DNA of 64,000 nt from Thermodesulfobacteriaceae bacterium (GTDB taxonomy: Bacteria > Desulfobacterota > Thermodesulfobacteria > Thermodesulfobacteriales > Thermodesulfatatoraceae): positions 114,336 to 178,335 of the forward strand of contig WGCA01000016.1 in assembly GCA_015494065.1 (NCBI GenBank), in the 5' to 3' direction. Positions 47,050 through 57,035 of the stretch are shown piece by piece; the first letter of the stretch is position 1; each line of letters begins with the position of its first letter. The position numbers and the translations under genes were made by a program. The notes below the pieces were generated by a model, which was not told the DNA's origin, ran no database searches, and saw only the letters and a list, made by a program, of their open reading frames with translations.

Positions 47050-49380
47050 TTATTCGAATTTTACCAGTGAAACGTAACGTCTATAAAAATCTGCCAGCAC
47101 TCGCTGGCTCTCAAGCCAGTCTTTTGGTTTACCCTGCCACACTATGGCCCCCTCTTCAAGCTCCCAGAGTTCATCAGCCAGGAGTACCAAAGCGGGGTGA
47201 TTTTCCGCCACCACCAGGCAAAAACCTCTTGCCAACAGACGGTCAAAAAGGGCCAGGAGCTTGGCGATATCTTGAAAATGCAGCCCCAAAGTGGGCACGT
47301 CAAAGAGAAGGGTCTTTTTGTCTTTGGGCGCGGCAAGTAGAAATCGGGCCAGGGTGAGCCTCTGCCTTTCTCCCCCGGAAAGGGTGGTCAGTTCCTGCCC
47401 CAGCTTCAGGTAGCCCAGCCCTACTTCCTCCAGGAGGCGCAAACGTGCACTCAGGGCCTGGTGGGCGGCAAAAAAACGCAGGGCTTCAGCCACCGAAAGT
47501 GAAAGGAGTTCGGCTACGTGATACCCCCGGTACCGTACCCTTAAAACTTCGCGTCTGAAACCCGTCCCCAGACATTCCTCACAGGTAACCTCCATGGGGG
47601 GCAGGAATTTGAGCTCAATGACGTGCCTTTTTCGTCCCTTACAGACGGGACAGCGCCCCTCCTTGGTAAAAGGGCTGAAGGCGGCCGGGCCCAAACCCTG
47701 AGCCCGGGCTTCCGGGGTGGCGGCCAGAAGTTCACGCAGAAAGCGGAAGGCGCCGATATAACTCACTACGATACTTTCACGCCCCCCAAAAAGGGCCGGC
47801 TCCACCAGGATGGCGGCGGCATCCTCGGCCAGTTGACGCAAAAGACGGCTTTTCCCCGCCCCGGAGACCCCACACAGGACCAGAAGGGCCTGGGAGGGCA
47901 ACTCGACTCCAGAGACAGAAATTCTCCCTTGAGGAAGGCGCCTTTTCCTGCCCAACCGCTCTTTTCCCGACAGATAGGCCCCGGAAGGCAGGTCTGCTCT
48001 GGCGGCCAGCTCTTCAGGGGCACCCAGGAATAAGATTTCCCCGCCGGACTCCCCGGCCCCGGGCCCAAGTTCCAGCACCACGTCAGAGGCCATGATAAAT
48101 AAGGGGTCGTGTTCTACGATCAGGACCGTGTTCCCCTGGGAAACAAGCCTGCGCAGCAAAAAAAGGACCCTTTCCTTTTCCTTGGGAGTTAGCCCCAACC
48201 CTGGCTCATCAAAGATATAGAGGCAGCCCGAGAGCCTTTCACCAAAAAAGGAGGCCAATCTCAACCGCTGCAATTCACCTAAAGAGAGTGAAGGGGCCGG
48301 ATGGTACAGGCTGAGTCTGCCCAGGCCAAGTTCTATTAGGGGCTTTAAACGGCTGTTAAGCTCAGAAAAGAGCCCTGCAAATATCTGCCTTTTAAGGCCT
48401 TTAAAAGACAAACGCTCAAGCCTTTCAAGTATTTCGGAAAGGGGCCGGCGCGCCAGGTCAGGGAGGGCTTCCCCTCCCAAAAAGACGTTTTGCCCCAGGG
48501 GAGAAAGCCGCCGCCCACGGCAGGCCGGACAGACTTCTCCCTCCTTCTGGCCCAGGCCTTTACAGGCGGGACAGGCCCCGAGGGGGTGATTAAAAGAAAG
48601 GTGTTCCGGTCTGAGCTCTTCCAGTTCAAAACCACAGTGCGGACAACGCCGCCCCACGGAAAAGGAAAGGGTCTCCTTTGAGGCCAGGAGATAGACTCGG
48701 ACCACGCCTCCGCTAAGAGAGGCGGCGGTACGCAGGGATTCTTTCAGACGAAAAAAATCCTTTTTCTTAAGCACCAAGCGGTCAACTATTATCGCCGCCG
48801 AAGGAATCTCCTCCGGCAGTTCTTCCTCGGTCAGGTCAACTACCTGATGGTTAACCAAAAAACGCTGGTACCCTTGCGAGACCAGAAAAGAAAAGGCTTC
48901 CTTTCCTGGTTGCCAAAGGGGGGCCAGTACATAGGCCCTTTCTCCTTCCCTGGTTGCCAGGAGCTCTTCGGCGATCTCGGTAAGGGTAGAGCTCTCAAAG
49001 AGACTTTCGCAGGCGGTACATTTACGCTGGCCAAGTTCCACGTACATCAAACGTAAAAAATCAAGGGCCCCGCAAAGGGTCCCAACCGTGGCCCTAGGCG
49101 AGGGACGGGGAAGCTTCTGTTCAAGTCCCACCGCCGGTGCCAGCCCCTCAGCTTCCTTTAAAGGTGGCGGTGGAGGGAGGGTGGGAGACTCTTTTTCCGT
49201 CAGACTCAAGACCTTGAGATACCGCCTTCTGGCCTCCAGGTAAAGGGTATCAAAGGCCAAACTGGATTTTCCGGATCCAGAAGGTCCTGTTAAACAGATG
49301 AGTTTTCCCTTGGGCAGGGAAAGGGTAAGGTTTTTTAAGTTATGGGTGGTTACCCCTGTTAGCCTGAGCACGAAAGACAT
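47050..49380 (-). CDS. UvrA-like ABC ATPase, divergent paralogue
   Basis: LTGPSGSGKSSLAFDTLYLEARRRYL; two ABC halves; Cys modules CPHCG..CPACKG..CPACRG and CPVCKG..CEECLG; LTTLSGGERQRLTLA. Start set to 49380. Confidence 0.85.
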   Translation of the reverse strand: MSFVLRLTGVTTHNLKNLTLSLPKGKLICLTGPSGSGKSSLAFDTLYLEARRRYLKVLSLTEKESPTLPPPPPLKEAEGLAPAVGLEQKLPRPSPRATVGTLCGALDFLRLMYVELGQRKCTACESLFESSTLTEIAEELLATREGERAYVLAPLWQPGKEAFSFLVSQGYQRFLVNHQVVDLTEEELPEEIPSAAIIVDRLVLKKKDFFRLKESLRTAASLSGGVVRVYLLASKETLSFSVGRRCPHCGFELEELRPEHLSFNHPLGACPACKGLGQKEGEVCPACRGRRLSPLGQNVFLGGEALPDLARRPLSEILERLERLSFKGLKRQIFAGLFSELNSRLKPLIELGLGRLSLYHPAPSLSLGELQRLRLASFFGERLSGCLYIFDEPGLGLTPKEKERVLFLLRRLVSQGNTVLIVEHDPLFIMASDVVLELGPGAGESGGEILFLGAPEELAARADLPSGAYLSGKERLGRKRRLPQGRISVSGVELPSQALLVLCGVSGAGKSRLLRQLAEDAAAILVEPALFGGRESIVVSYIGAFRFLRELLAATPEARAQGLGPAAFSPFTKEGRCPVCKGRKRHVIELKFLPPMEVTCEECLGTGFRREVLRVRYRGYHVAELLSLSVAEALRFFAAHQALSARLRLLEEVGLGYLKLGQELTTLSGGERQRLTLARFLLAAPKDKKTLLFDVPTLGLHFQDIAKLLALFDRLLARGFCLVVAENHPALVLLADELWELEEGAIVWQGKPKDWLESQRVLADFYRRYVSLVKFE

Positions 49381-49462
49381 TTTAACAAACTCTGGTACAG
49401 GCAACACTTGAGAAAAAGGGCAATAACCACTAAGCTTGGGCCAGCCCTTAAAGGAGGGAAAG

Positions 49463-50302
49463 ATGTTTTTTCAGGAGGTAATTGCCACCCTTAACCGATT
49501 CTGGGCGGAAAAAGGTTGTCTCATCCTGCAACCCTACGACATGGAGGTAGGGGCCGGGACTTTCCACCCGGCCACCTTTTTGCGGGCCTTGGGGCCGGAA
49601 CCCTGGGCCGCGGCTTACGTCCAGCCCTGCCGCCGACCTACTGACGGTCGTTATGGCGAAAATCCCAACCGCCTGCAACACTACTACCAGTATCAGGTGG
49701 TGATCAAACCCTCTCCAGACGACATCCAGGACCTCTATCTGCAAAGCCTTGAGGCCTTCGGTCTCAATTTGGCCGACCACGACGTGCGCTTCGTAGAGGA
49801 CGACTGGGAGTCTCCCACCCTGGGGGCCTGGGGGCTTGGCTGGGAGGTCTGGCTTGATGGCATGGAAATAACCCAGTTCACTTATTTTCAGCAAGTGGGG
49901 GGATTTGACTGCGATCCGGTAATGGTCGAAATCACCTACGGTCTAGAAAGGCTCGCCATGTATCTCCAGGGGGTGGACAACGTCTTTGAACTGGCCTGGA
50001 ACGGGGACCTCCGCTACGGGGACATCCACCACCGGGGAGAGGTGGAATACTCTATTTATAACTTCGAAGAGGCCAACGTGGAAATGCTGCGGGAACTCTT
50101 TGACGCCTGGGAAAAGGAAGGCCTAAGGCTGCTGGAGCTGGGGCTGGCGCTGCCGGGTTATGATTGTTGTATCAAATGTTCTCACCTCTTCAACCTGCTC
50201 GACGCCCGCAAGGCCCTTTCTGTGGCGGAAAGGACGGCTTACATCGCCCGGGTACGTAATCTGGCCAAGCGTGCCGCCCAGGCATGGCTCAAAATCTCTT
50301 GA
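49463..50302 (+). CDS. glyQ: Glycine--tRNA ligase alpha subunit
   Basis: [48 protein letters not shown]. Confidence 0.97.
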   Translation: MFFQEVIATLNRFWAEKGCLILQPYDMEVGAGTFHPATFLRALGPEPWAAAYVQPCRRPTDGRYGENPNRLQHYYQYQVVIKPSPDDIQDLYLQSLEAFGLNLADHDVRFVEDDWESPTLGAWGLGWEVWLDGMEITQFTYFQQVGGFDCDPVMVEITYGLERLAMYLQGVDNVFELAWNGDLRYGDIHHRGEVEYSIYNFEEANVEMLRELFDAWEKEGLRLLELGLALPGYDCCIKCSHLFNLLDARKALSVAERTAYIARVRNLAKRAAQAWLKIS

Positions 50303-50315
50303 AAGAGGGTAGACT

Positions 50316-52394
50316 ATGGCCAAAGACCTCTTGCTGGAAATCGGCACCGAAGAGATTCCGGCCCGGTTCATAGAACCGGCCTTGGAAAACCTAAAATCTT
50401 TAGCTCAAGAGGGCTTAAAACGCCTGGAACTTGACTTTGCCGCGGTAAAGACCCTAGGGACCCCTCGTCGGCTCACCCTTTACGTCTCGGAATTGGCGGA
50501 AAGGCAACCTGACCGCACTGAAGAAATCCTAGGGCCCCCCAAGAAGGCCGCCTTTGACGCGGACGGAAACCCCACCCCAGCGGCCTTTGGTTTTGCCAAG
50601 AAATTTGGGGCCAAAATAGAAGACCTCAAGCTCAAAGAAACGGAAAAAGGCCTTTATCTCTGTCTGGTCAAGAAGATTCCGGGCCGTTCCACCGTAGAAA
50701 TCCTGCCGGAATTCTTGAAAGAACTCATCTTAAAAATTCCCTTCCCAAAGACCATGCGCTGGGGCACCCACAAGGTCCGTTTTGCCCGCCCGATCCGCTG
50801 GTTACTGGCCCTTTACGGCCGGGAGGTAGTTCCTCTGGAACTGGCAGGGGTAAAGGCCGGCAAGGTAACCTTCGGCCACCGCTTCATGGCCCCGGGCCCC
50901 ATAGAGGTGGAAGACTTTGTCTCTTACGTCCGTCGTCTGAGGGAGGCCTTTGTCATCGTCGAGCCGGAAGAGCGTCTGGCTCGTACCAAAGACGAGATCA
51001 CCGACGCCGCCTTAGAGGCCGGGGGGAAAGTGCTTGAGGATCCGGAACTGCTCAAAGAAAACGCCCATCTCGTAGAATTCCCTTACGCCACCTTAGGCCG
51101 GTTTGAAGAAAAATTCCTCGCCCTCCCGAGGCCAGTATTAATAACGGCTATGAAGGAACACCAGCGCTACTTTTCCGTAGTCGACGAAAAAGGTGAGCTT
51201 CTACCCAAATTCATCGCGGTAAACAATACCAGACCCAAAGATCCCTCTTTTCTGATTAAAGGGCATGAGCGGGTGCTCAGGGCCCGGCTCGAAGACGCCA
51301 GCTTCTATTTTGAGCGTGACCGAAAGATCCCTCTTCCCCAACGGGTAAAGGAACTGGCCCAAGTTGGCTACCACGCTGAGCTGGGTACCCTCTACGACAA
51401 AATTAAACGCATGGAGGCCCTGGCCGCCTGGCTGGCCCAAAAGCTGGCACCGGAAAAACTGGAAATAGTCAAGCGGGCCGCTTATCTCTCTAAAGCGGAT
51501 CTGGTGACCGAGTTAGTCCAGGAATTTCCCAGCCTGCAAGGGATCATGGGAAGGGAATACGCCCTTTTATCAGGGGAGCCGGAAGAAGTGGCCACGGCTA
51601 TATACGAACACTACCTGCCTCTTTCTGCTGGAGGGCCGCTCCCCGAGACCGTCCCCGGGGCCGTCGTAGCCCTGGCAGACAAGATGGACACCCTCTGCGC
51701 CTTTTTCGGTATCGGGGAGAAACCCACCGGGGCCGCTGACCCGTATGGTCTGAGAAGGGCCGCTTACGGGCTAATTGAGATCATCCTGGCCCACCGGTTC
51801 TCCCTTTCTCTGAGCAGTTTTATCAACGAGGCCCTAAAGCTCTTAAAAAAGTGGCTCAAACGCGAACCCAAGGAGGTCCTCCTAGAAGTAAAGGCTTTTA
51901 TCGCGCGTAGACTGGAAGGGGCCTTTGAGACTCGGGGCTTTCAGGACGACCTCATTCGGGCGACCATGGCCGTAGGCTTTGATGACCTGGTTGACACCCA
52001 AAGACGCCTTGAGGCTTTAAAGGCTATCCGCCAGAGCCCGGATTTCAGCGCGCTGGCGGTAGGGTTTAAACGGGTGATGAACATGGTCAAAAAACTCAAG
52101 GAACCCCTTCCCTTCCAGGAAAAGCTCCTGATCGAGGAAGCGGAAAGGGAACTCTTCTCCAATTACCTGAAGGTGAGGGAAGAGGCCCTGCCTTATCTGG
52201 AAGCCGGACAATACGAAGAGGCCTTAAGAGAATTCCTGAAACTTAAGCCCTATATCGACCGCTTTTTTGACGAAGTGTTCGTGATGGTGGAAGACCAGGC
52301 CTTGAGAGAAAACCGCTTGGCCCTGTTACAGAAGATAGCCGAGCTCTTCCTTTCAGTGGCTGACCTCTCTTTCCTGCGCGAGGAGGTGGCTTAA
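50316..52394 (+). CDS. glyS: Glycine--tRNA ligase beta subunit
   Basis: DLLLEIGTEEIPARFIEPAL; MKEHQRYFSVVDEKGELLPKFIAV; GAADPYGLRRAAYGLIEII. Confidence 0.97.
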   Translation: MAKDLLLEIGTEEIPARFIEPALENLKSLAQEGLKRLELDFAAVKTLGTPRRLTLYVSELAERQPDRTEEILGPPKKAAFDADGNPTPAAFGFAKKFGAKIEDLKLKETEKGLYLCLVKKIPGRSTVEILPEFLKELILKIPFPKTMRWGTHKVRFARPIRWLLALYGREVVPLELAGVKAGKVTFGHRFMAPGPIEVEDFVSYVRRLREAFVIVEPEERLARTKDEITDAALEAGGKVLEDPELLKENAHLVEFPYATLGRFEEKFLALPRPVLITAMKEHQRYFSVVDEKGELLPKFIAVNNTRPKDPSFLIKGHERVLRARLEDASFYFERDRKIPLPQRVKELAQVGYHAELGTLYDKIKRMEALAAWLAQKLAPEKLEIVKRAAYLSKADLVTELVQEFPSLQGIMGREYALLSGEPEEVATAIYEHYLPLSAGGPLPETVPGAVVALADKMDTLCAFFGIGEKPTGAADPYGLRRAAYGLIEIILAHRFSLSLSSFINEALKLLKKWLKREPKEVLLEVKAFIARRLEGAFETRGFQDDLIRATMAVGFDDLVDTQRRLEALKAIRQSPDFSALAVGFKRVMNMVKKLKEPLPFQEKLLIEEAERELFSNYLKVREEALPYLEAGQYEEALREFLKLKPYIDRFFDEVFVMVEDQALRENRLALLQKIAELFLSVADLSFLREEVA

Positions 52395-52811
52395 GAGCCG
52401 GCTCAAGTATTTCTCAAGGTTAGAGTCCCTGGCCCGGGAAAGCTCAAGCTCCTCCCGGGAGGCAAGCTCACGGCGCAAGAGTTCAAAATGGCTCCGGTAA
52501 TAGGTCAAAAAATAATCGAATTCCGCCTCAGTGGCTTCACGCCCAAGCATCTCCTCCAAGACTCCCCTAGCCAGCCGGAGGAAAAGTTCCTTTTCTAATC
52601 CTTCCCGGTCCTCATCTTGTAATTCCTGCGTAACGGCCCACAAAAATACCTGAGAAAAGCTGACAAAGGCGTCTTGATATTTTTCTGGGGGGAGCTGAGA
52701 AGCGGTTTCTTCGTCCAGCTTGGCTACCAGTTCCTTGGCTTCGGCTAATATCTCTTGGACCAACTCTTCGGGGGGCATTTCTGACACCTTACACCGCAAG
52801 AACTTTCTCAT
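52353..52811 (-). CDS. Hypothetical helical protein
   Basis: ORF MRKFLRCKVSEMPPEELVQEILAEAKELVAKLDEE...; lies directly after the sirtuin gene; 3' end overlaps glyS. Confidence 0.6.
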   Translation of the reverse strand: MRKFLRCKVSEMPPEELVQEILAEAKELVAKLDEETASQLPPEKYQDAFVSFSQVFLWAVTQELQDEDREGLEKELFLRLARGVLEEMLGREATEAEFDYFLTYYRSHFELLRRELASREELELSRARDSNLEKYLSRLLSHLLAQEREVSH

Positions 52812-52842
52812 GTCTTTTCTATAGCAAGAGCCCTCAGAGGTG

Positions 52843-53571
52843 TCAAAAATCCTTTGCCTTTTTGAGTAATTCTTCCACAAAAACCGGTACAATCTTTGAG
52901 GCCGGTCCGTAGCGGTGTTCATGGAAATATTCGGCTACCGCCGAAGGCTCAAGATTAAGCTCTACACAATAGGCCCCTGCGCGGCGGGCGATTACCACAA
53001 ACCCTGCCGCCGGGTATACCGTACCCGAAGTCCCTATAGCCACGAAGAGATCGGCCTGTTTGAGGGCCATTTCTATCTCTGGCAAATGGAAAGGAAGCTC
53101 ACCAAACCAGACCACGTGGGGCCTTAAGCCCCCTGGGCGGCCACATTTAGGGCACGGGGTTTTTAGCGAAACATCACCTTCTTCTCGGAAAACATGGCCA
53201 CATTCTTCACAACGGACCTTGAGGAGTTCACCATGCATGTGGAGGATATTTTTCGTCCCCGCCCTTTCGTGCAGGTCATCCACGTTTTGGGTGACCACCA
53301 GCACCTGGCCGGGGTATTCTCGTTCCAGCCTAGCTAGCGCGTAGTGGGCCGGGTTGGGTTTTACCTTTAACAGGTCCCTGCGCCGCTGGTTATAAAAGGC
53401 GTGGACCATCTCTGGCTGGCGCCGAAACCCCTCCGGAGTGGCGACGTCTTCCAGGCGGTACTTCTCCCAGAGCCCACCCGGGTCACGAAAGGTCGGGATC
53501 CCGGATTCCGCCGAAATCCCCGCCCCGGTAAGGATTACGATCTTTTTAAAGCTCCTGTCCTCTACCCTCAT
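52843..53571 (-). CDS. Sir2-family NAD-dependent protein deacylase
   Basis: [42 protein letters not shown]...CPKCG zinc site; [10 protein letters not shown]. Confidence 0.95.
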   Translation of the reverse strand: MRVEDRSFKKIVILTGAGISAESGIPTFRDPGGLWEKYRLEDVATPEGFRRQPEMVHAFYNQRRRDLLKVKPNPAHYALARLEREYPGQVLVVTQNVDDLHERAGTKNILHMHGELLKVRCEECGHVFREEGDVSLKTPCPKCGRPGGLRPHVVWFGELPFHLPEIEMALKQADLFVAIGTSGTVYPAAGFVVIARRAGAYCVELNLEPSAVAEYFHEHRYGPASKIVPVFVEELLKKAKDF

Positions 53572-54227
53572 AGGAAGTTTAGCAGCTCAAACAGGCTTGA
53601 AACGGAAAAATGGGGCTTGCCGGTTGCCTGAGGGGTAGCGCCGAAAGGATCGCGCCCCGGCCGCCTGACCCAACAGGTGACCCAGCCCTCCCGGCGCGCC
53701 GGCACGATGTCGTGAAAAAGGCTTTGGCCCACGTGGAGGACTTCCTGCGGCGCACACCTCAGTTGCCTTTTAGCCAGGGAAAAGATCTCTGGGTGCGGCT
53801 TATAGGCCCTGGCCTCTTCTGCGGTGACCAAGAGGTCAAAAGAAACGGTAAAATGCCTTAAGGTCTGGGCGAGAAGATCCCGGTCAATATTGGAAATGAT
53901 GGCGGTCTTAAGGCCCTTTTCTTTGATGAGTTTCAGGGCCTGGTTAACCTCCGGGAAAGGTCGCCAGTGGGGCAGGTTCTCTAAAAAGACCTCTTCCCTG
54001 GGCTTGAGGCCAAAATGGGTAAAAAGCTTGCGGGCCACCATCTTTAAAACTTCCCGGTAGGGCCGCCACGTCTTTTCCGCCTCGCTTTCAAAGCGGGCGT
54101 AAAGGCGTAGGACCTCAGCCGGGGAGACGTCTTTTAAATAAGGGGATAGGGCCTTTAAAATACCCTCTTCCCAGTCAATTAAAGTGCCGTAACAATCAAA
54201 AGTCACCCACTTAAAAGGCCCATACAT
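53568..54227 (-). CDS. HAD-superfamily hydrolase (haloacid dehalogenase type II-like)
   Basis: [64 protein letters not shown]. Confidence 0.88.
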   Translation of the reverse strand: MYGPFKWVTFDCYGTLIDWEEGILKALSPYLKDVSPAEVLRLYARFESEAEKTWRPYREVLKMVARKLFTHFGLKPREEVFLENLPHWRPFPEVNQALKLIKEKGLKTAIISNIDRDLLAQTLRHFTVSFDLLVTAEEARAYKPHPEIFSLAKRQLRCAPQEVLHVGQSLFHDIVPARREGWVTCWVRRPGRDPFGATPQATGKPHFSVSSLFELLNFL

Positions 54228-54504
54228 CCCGTTCTGCCAAATCGTCCAGGTAACAGAGGGTTACTTCCAGCCCTTCTGCTTCCAGCTCCGCCACTAGTTG
54301 ATCCACCTGGGCGACCCGAATCGGATTGCCCTCAGAGTAGGCCGGAATTTTTACCAGCACCCGCGGGGGCCGCAGCCCCAAAACTTCGGCCTGGATCCGG
54401 AACCCAGGGGGCAGCCCCTTCAGCCGGTCCTTGAAAAATTTCTGTACCCTCAACCTCAGATCTTTTTCGTTTTTGGGCGGGCTGACCCGGATTTTTTTCT
54501 TCAT
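54211..54504 (-). CDS. Small hypothetical protein
   Basis: 98-aa ORF translationally overlapping the HAD hydrolase; start set to 54504. Confidence 0.55.
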   Translation of the reverse strand: MKKKIRVSPPKNEKDLRLRVQKFFKDRLKGLPPGFRIQAEVLGLRPPRVLVKIPAYSEGNPIRVAQVDQLVAELEAEGLEVTLCYLDDLAERDVWAF

Positions 54505-54550
54505 ATCATCGTACTTTACAGTAACACTTCCGCTATTTAATTTCAAAAAC

Positions 54551-55318
54551 ATGGCCCTTATCAAAATCCTGGGGACCGCCGGAGCGCGTTACGTGGTCGC
54601 CAAGCAGCTTCGCGCCTCGGCGGGAACGTACCTAGAACATGAAGGCACCCGTCTGGTCTTGGATCCTGGCCCAGGGACCTTAGTACATATGGCGAGAGCC
54701 CGGCCACGGTTGGACGTCGCAAAATTAAACGGGGTAATCCTGACTCACGCCCACCTGGATCACTCAAACGACGTCAATATCCTGATAGACGGCCTTACCG
54801 AAGGGGGCCTCAAAAAGAGGGGGATACTATTTGCCCCGCGGGAGTGTCTGGAAGGAGAAAGCGCCGTCGTCCTCAAATACTTGCGCCCTTATCTGAAGGA
54901 GATCACGGTCCTGCGCCCGGAAAGCGAGTATCGCGTGGGCAACATCGAGTTTAAGACCTCCTGCCGTCACCACCATACCACTGAAACTTATGGGATCATC
55001 TTCCAATTTGGCCCAAAAAAGGTGGGTTTCTTGGTGGATACCCTCTTTTTTCCCAAACTCATCGATTGTTACCAGGACTGTGACTACCTGATCTTAAACG
55101 TAGTACGCTACAAGCCCCACCCTTCCCCCAACGTTCAGCACCTTTCGGTGCGTGACGCCGAAGAGCTCATCGGGGCCATCCGGCCGGAAAAAGCTATATT
55201 GACCCATTTTGGCATGACCATGATCCGCGCCCGTCCCCATCAGGTGGCCGAAAAATTGAGCCGGAAATTGGGAGTAGAAGTGATAGCCGCTTACGACGGT
55301 CTGACCCTTGAAATTTGA
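54551..55318 (+). CDS. MBL-fold metallo-hydrolase
   Basis: VILTHAHLDHSNDVNIL; FLVDTLFF; KAILTHFGMTM. Start ATG 54551. Confidence 0.9.
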   Translation: MALIKILGTAGARYVVAKQLRASAGTYLEHEGTRLVLDPGPGTLVHMARARPRLDVAKLNGVILTHAHLDHSNDVNILIDGLTEGGLKKRGILFAPRECLEGESAVVLKYLRPYLKEITVLRPESEYRVGNIEFKTSCRHHHTTETYGIIFQFGPKKVGFLVDTLFFPKLIDCYQDCDYLILNVVRYKPHPSPNVQHLSVRDAEELIGAIRPEKAILTHFGMTMIRARPHQVAEKLSRKLGVEVIAAYDGLTLEI

Positions 55319-55355
55319 ACTGTAAGCCCCATTAAGCCTGTGTTAGGTTAGGGGC

Positions 55356-56165
55356 ATGTTGCGCATCGGTCTAGTTTCCTACCTGAATACCGCCCCCCTG
55401 GTCTTCGGGCTGAAAAGGACGTTGCCTCCTGAGTGGGTCCTGGTGGAGGACCACCCCAGCCGCCTTAATCAGGCCTTAAGGGAAGGCCGGCTGGACCTGG
55501 CTTTGGTATCTTCGCTGGAGTACGCCCAAAACGTTGGCCAGTACCTGCTCCTCCCCGACGTCTCTATCAGCGCCACCGGGAGGGTAGGAAGTGTGACCCT
55601 TTTTGGTTACAAGAGGCTTGAAGAACTTAACCGGGCCTGCGTTGTGCTCACCTCTGCCAGTGCCACTTCCGTGGCCCTATTAAAGCTCCTTCTAGAAGAT
55701 TTCTGTGGCCTCAAGCCCTTTTACCGCTGGGGGACGGTCAAGGAAGGGGTCAGGGAAGGGGCTTATCTGGCTATCGGGGACGAGGCCTTACGCCTGAAAT
55801 ACCAGGAACTTTTCCCAGAAAATTACGACCTGGCCGCCCTGTGGATGGAACACACGGGTCTTCCTTTTGTGTTCGCGGTGTTTGCCGTAAGAAAAGATTC
55901 CTGGGAGGCGAAGGGGAAGGCCGTTAAGGCTTTTGCCTCTTCCCTTTATCTATCCCGTGCCCGGGGGCTGGCCACTCTCAAGACCATTGCCCAGCGCTGT
56001 CAGGGGATCTCAGGACTTACGGCAGGGGAATGTCTTATTTACCTGAAGGGGATCGAATATGATCTTTCGGGGCTTAAACAGGAGGCCTTGAGGGTTTTTT
56101 ACGAACATCTCTTACGCCGAAAAGAGATTAAAAAGCTGCCGGAATTTGAATTCATCGACCTTTAA
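55356..56165 (+). CDS. mqnA: Chorismate dehydratase (futalosine pathway)
   Basis: LRIGLVSYLNTAPLVFGL; DLALVSSLEYAQN; SATSVALLKLLLEDF; FVFAVFAVRKD. Confidence 0.92.
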   Translation: MLRIGLVSYLNTAPLVFGLKRTLPPEWVLVEDHPSRLNQALREGRLDLALVSSLEYAQNVGQYLLLPDVSISATGRVGSVTLFGYKRLEELNRACVVLTSASATSVALLKLLLEDFCGLKPFYRWGTVKEGVREGAYLAIGDEALRLKYQELFPENYDLAALWMEHTGLPFVFAVFAVRKDSWEAKGKAVKAFASSLYLSRARGLATLKTIAQRCQGISGLTAGECLIYLKGIEYDLSGLKQEALRVFYEHLLRRKEIKKLPEFEFIDL

Positions 56166-57035
56166 ATGCTAAACGCCTTAAGTATCGACGTCGAAGAATA
56201 TTTTCAGGTGGAGGCCTTCGCGCAGGTGATATCCCGCTCCCTGTGGGATCTTCTCGAACCCCGTCTGCCGCGGGTCCTGCCCCGTCTTCTGGACTTGCTG
56301 GAAGCCAAAGGCATTCGTGCTACCTTTTTCTGTCTGGGCTGGGTGGCCCAAAAATATCCAGCCCTGATCAAGGAAATCGCCGCCCGGGGCCACGAGCTTG
56401 CCTCCCACGGCTGGTCCCACGTCCCCATCTTCAGGCTCTCCCCCGAAGAATTCCGTAAAGAGGTGAGGGACAGCAAGGCCCTGCTTGAAGATCTTACCGG
56501 TAGGCGGATTGAGGGCTTTCGCGCCTCAACCTATTCCGTCACCCCAAAGACCCTCTGGGCCCTTCCTGTGCTGGCAGAAGAGGGTTATCGCTACGACTCA
56601 AGTATTTTCCCTATCCGACATGATCTCTACGGTTTCCCCAAGGCCCCGCGTTTTCCCTTTCTTTTAAAAGACCTGGAGCTCAAAGAATTTCCCATCTCCA
56701 CGGTAAAGCTAGGCCCTTTAAACATCCCCGTAGCAGGTGGAGGCTATTTCCGCCTCTTTCCTTACGGAGTGACCCGTCGTTTGCTGCGTCTTTTTAACCG
56801 GAAAGAAGGAAAGCCTTTTGTCTTTTACGTTCATCCCTGGGAGTTTGATCCACTTCAGCCGCGTCTTAACGGCCCCCTAAAATCCCGACTGAGACACTAC
56901 CTGAACCTTTCCCGCACAGAAGAGCGCTTTAAAAAACTGCTTGCGGATTTTTCTTTCGGCCCCCTTAATGAAATCATAAAAGGGCTTGAGCCTTTGCCTA
57001 AAATCACCTTAGAGGACCTCCGAAATGCAGCTTAA
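56166..57035 (+). CDS. XrtA/PEP-CTERM-associated polysaccharide deacetylase
   Basis: LSIDVEEYFQVEAFAQVISR; ATFFCLGWVAQKYPALIKEIAARGHELASHGWSH; FYVHPWEFDP. Confidence 0.92.
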   Translation: MLNALSIDVEEYFQVEAFAQVISRSLWDLLEPRLPRVLPRLLDLLEAKGIRATFFCLGWVAQKYPALIKEIAARGHELASHGWSHVPIFRLSPEEFRKEVRDSKALLEDLTGRRIEGFRASTYSVTPKTLWALPVLAEEGYRYDSSIFPIRHDLYGFPKAPRFPFLLKDLELKEFPISTVKLGPLNIPVAGGGYFRLFPYGVTRRLLRLFNRKEGKPFVFYVHPWEFDPLQPRLNGPLKSRLRHYLNLSRTEERFKKLLADFSFGPLNEIIKGLEPLPKITLEDLRNAA

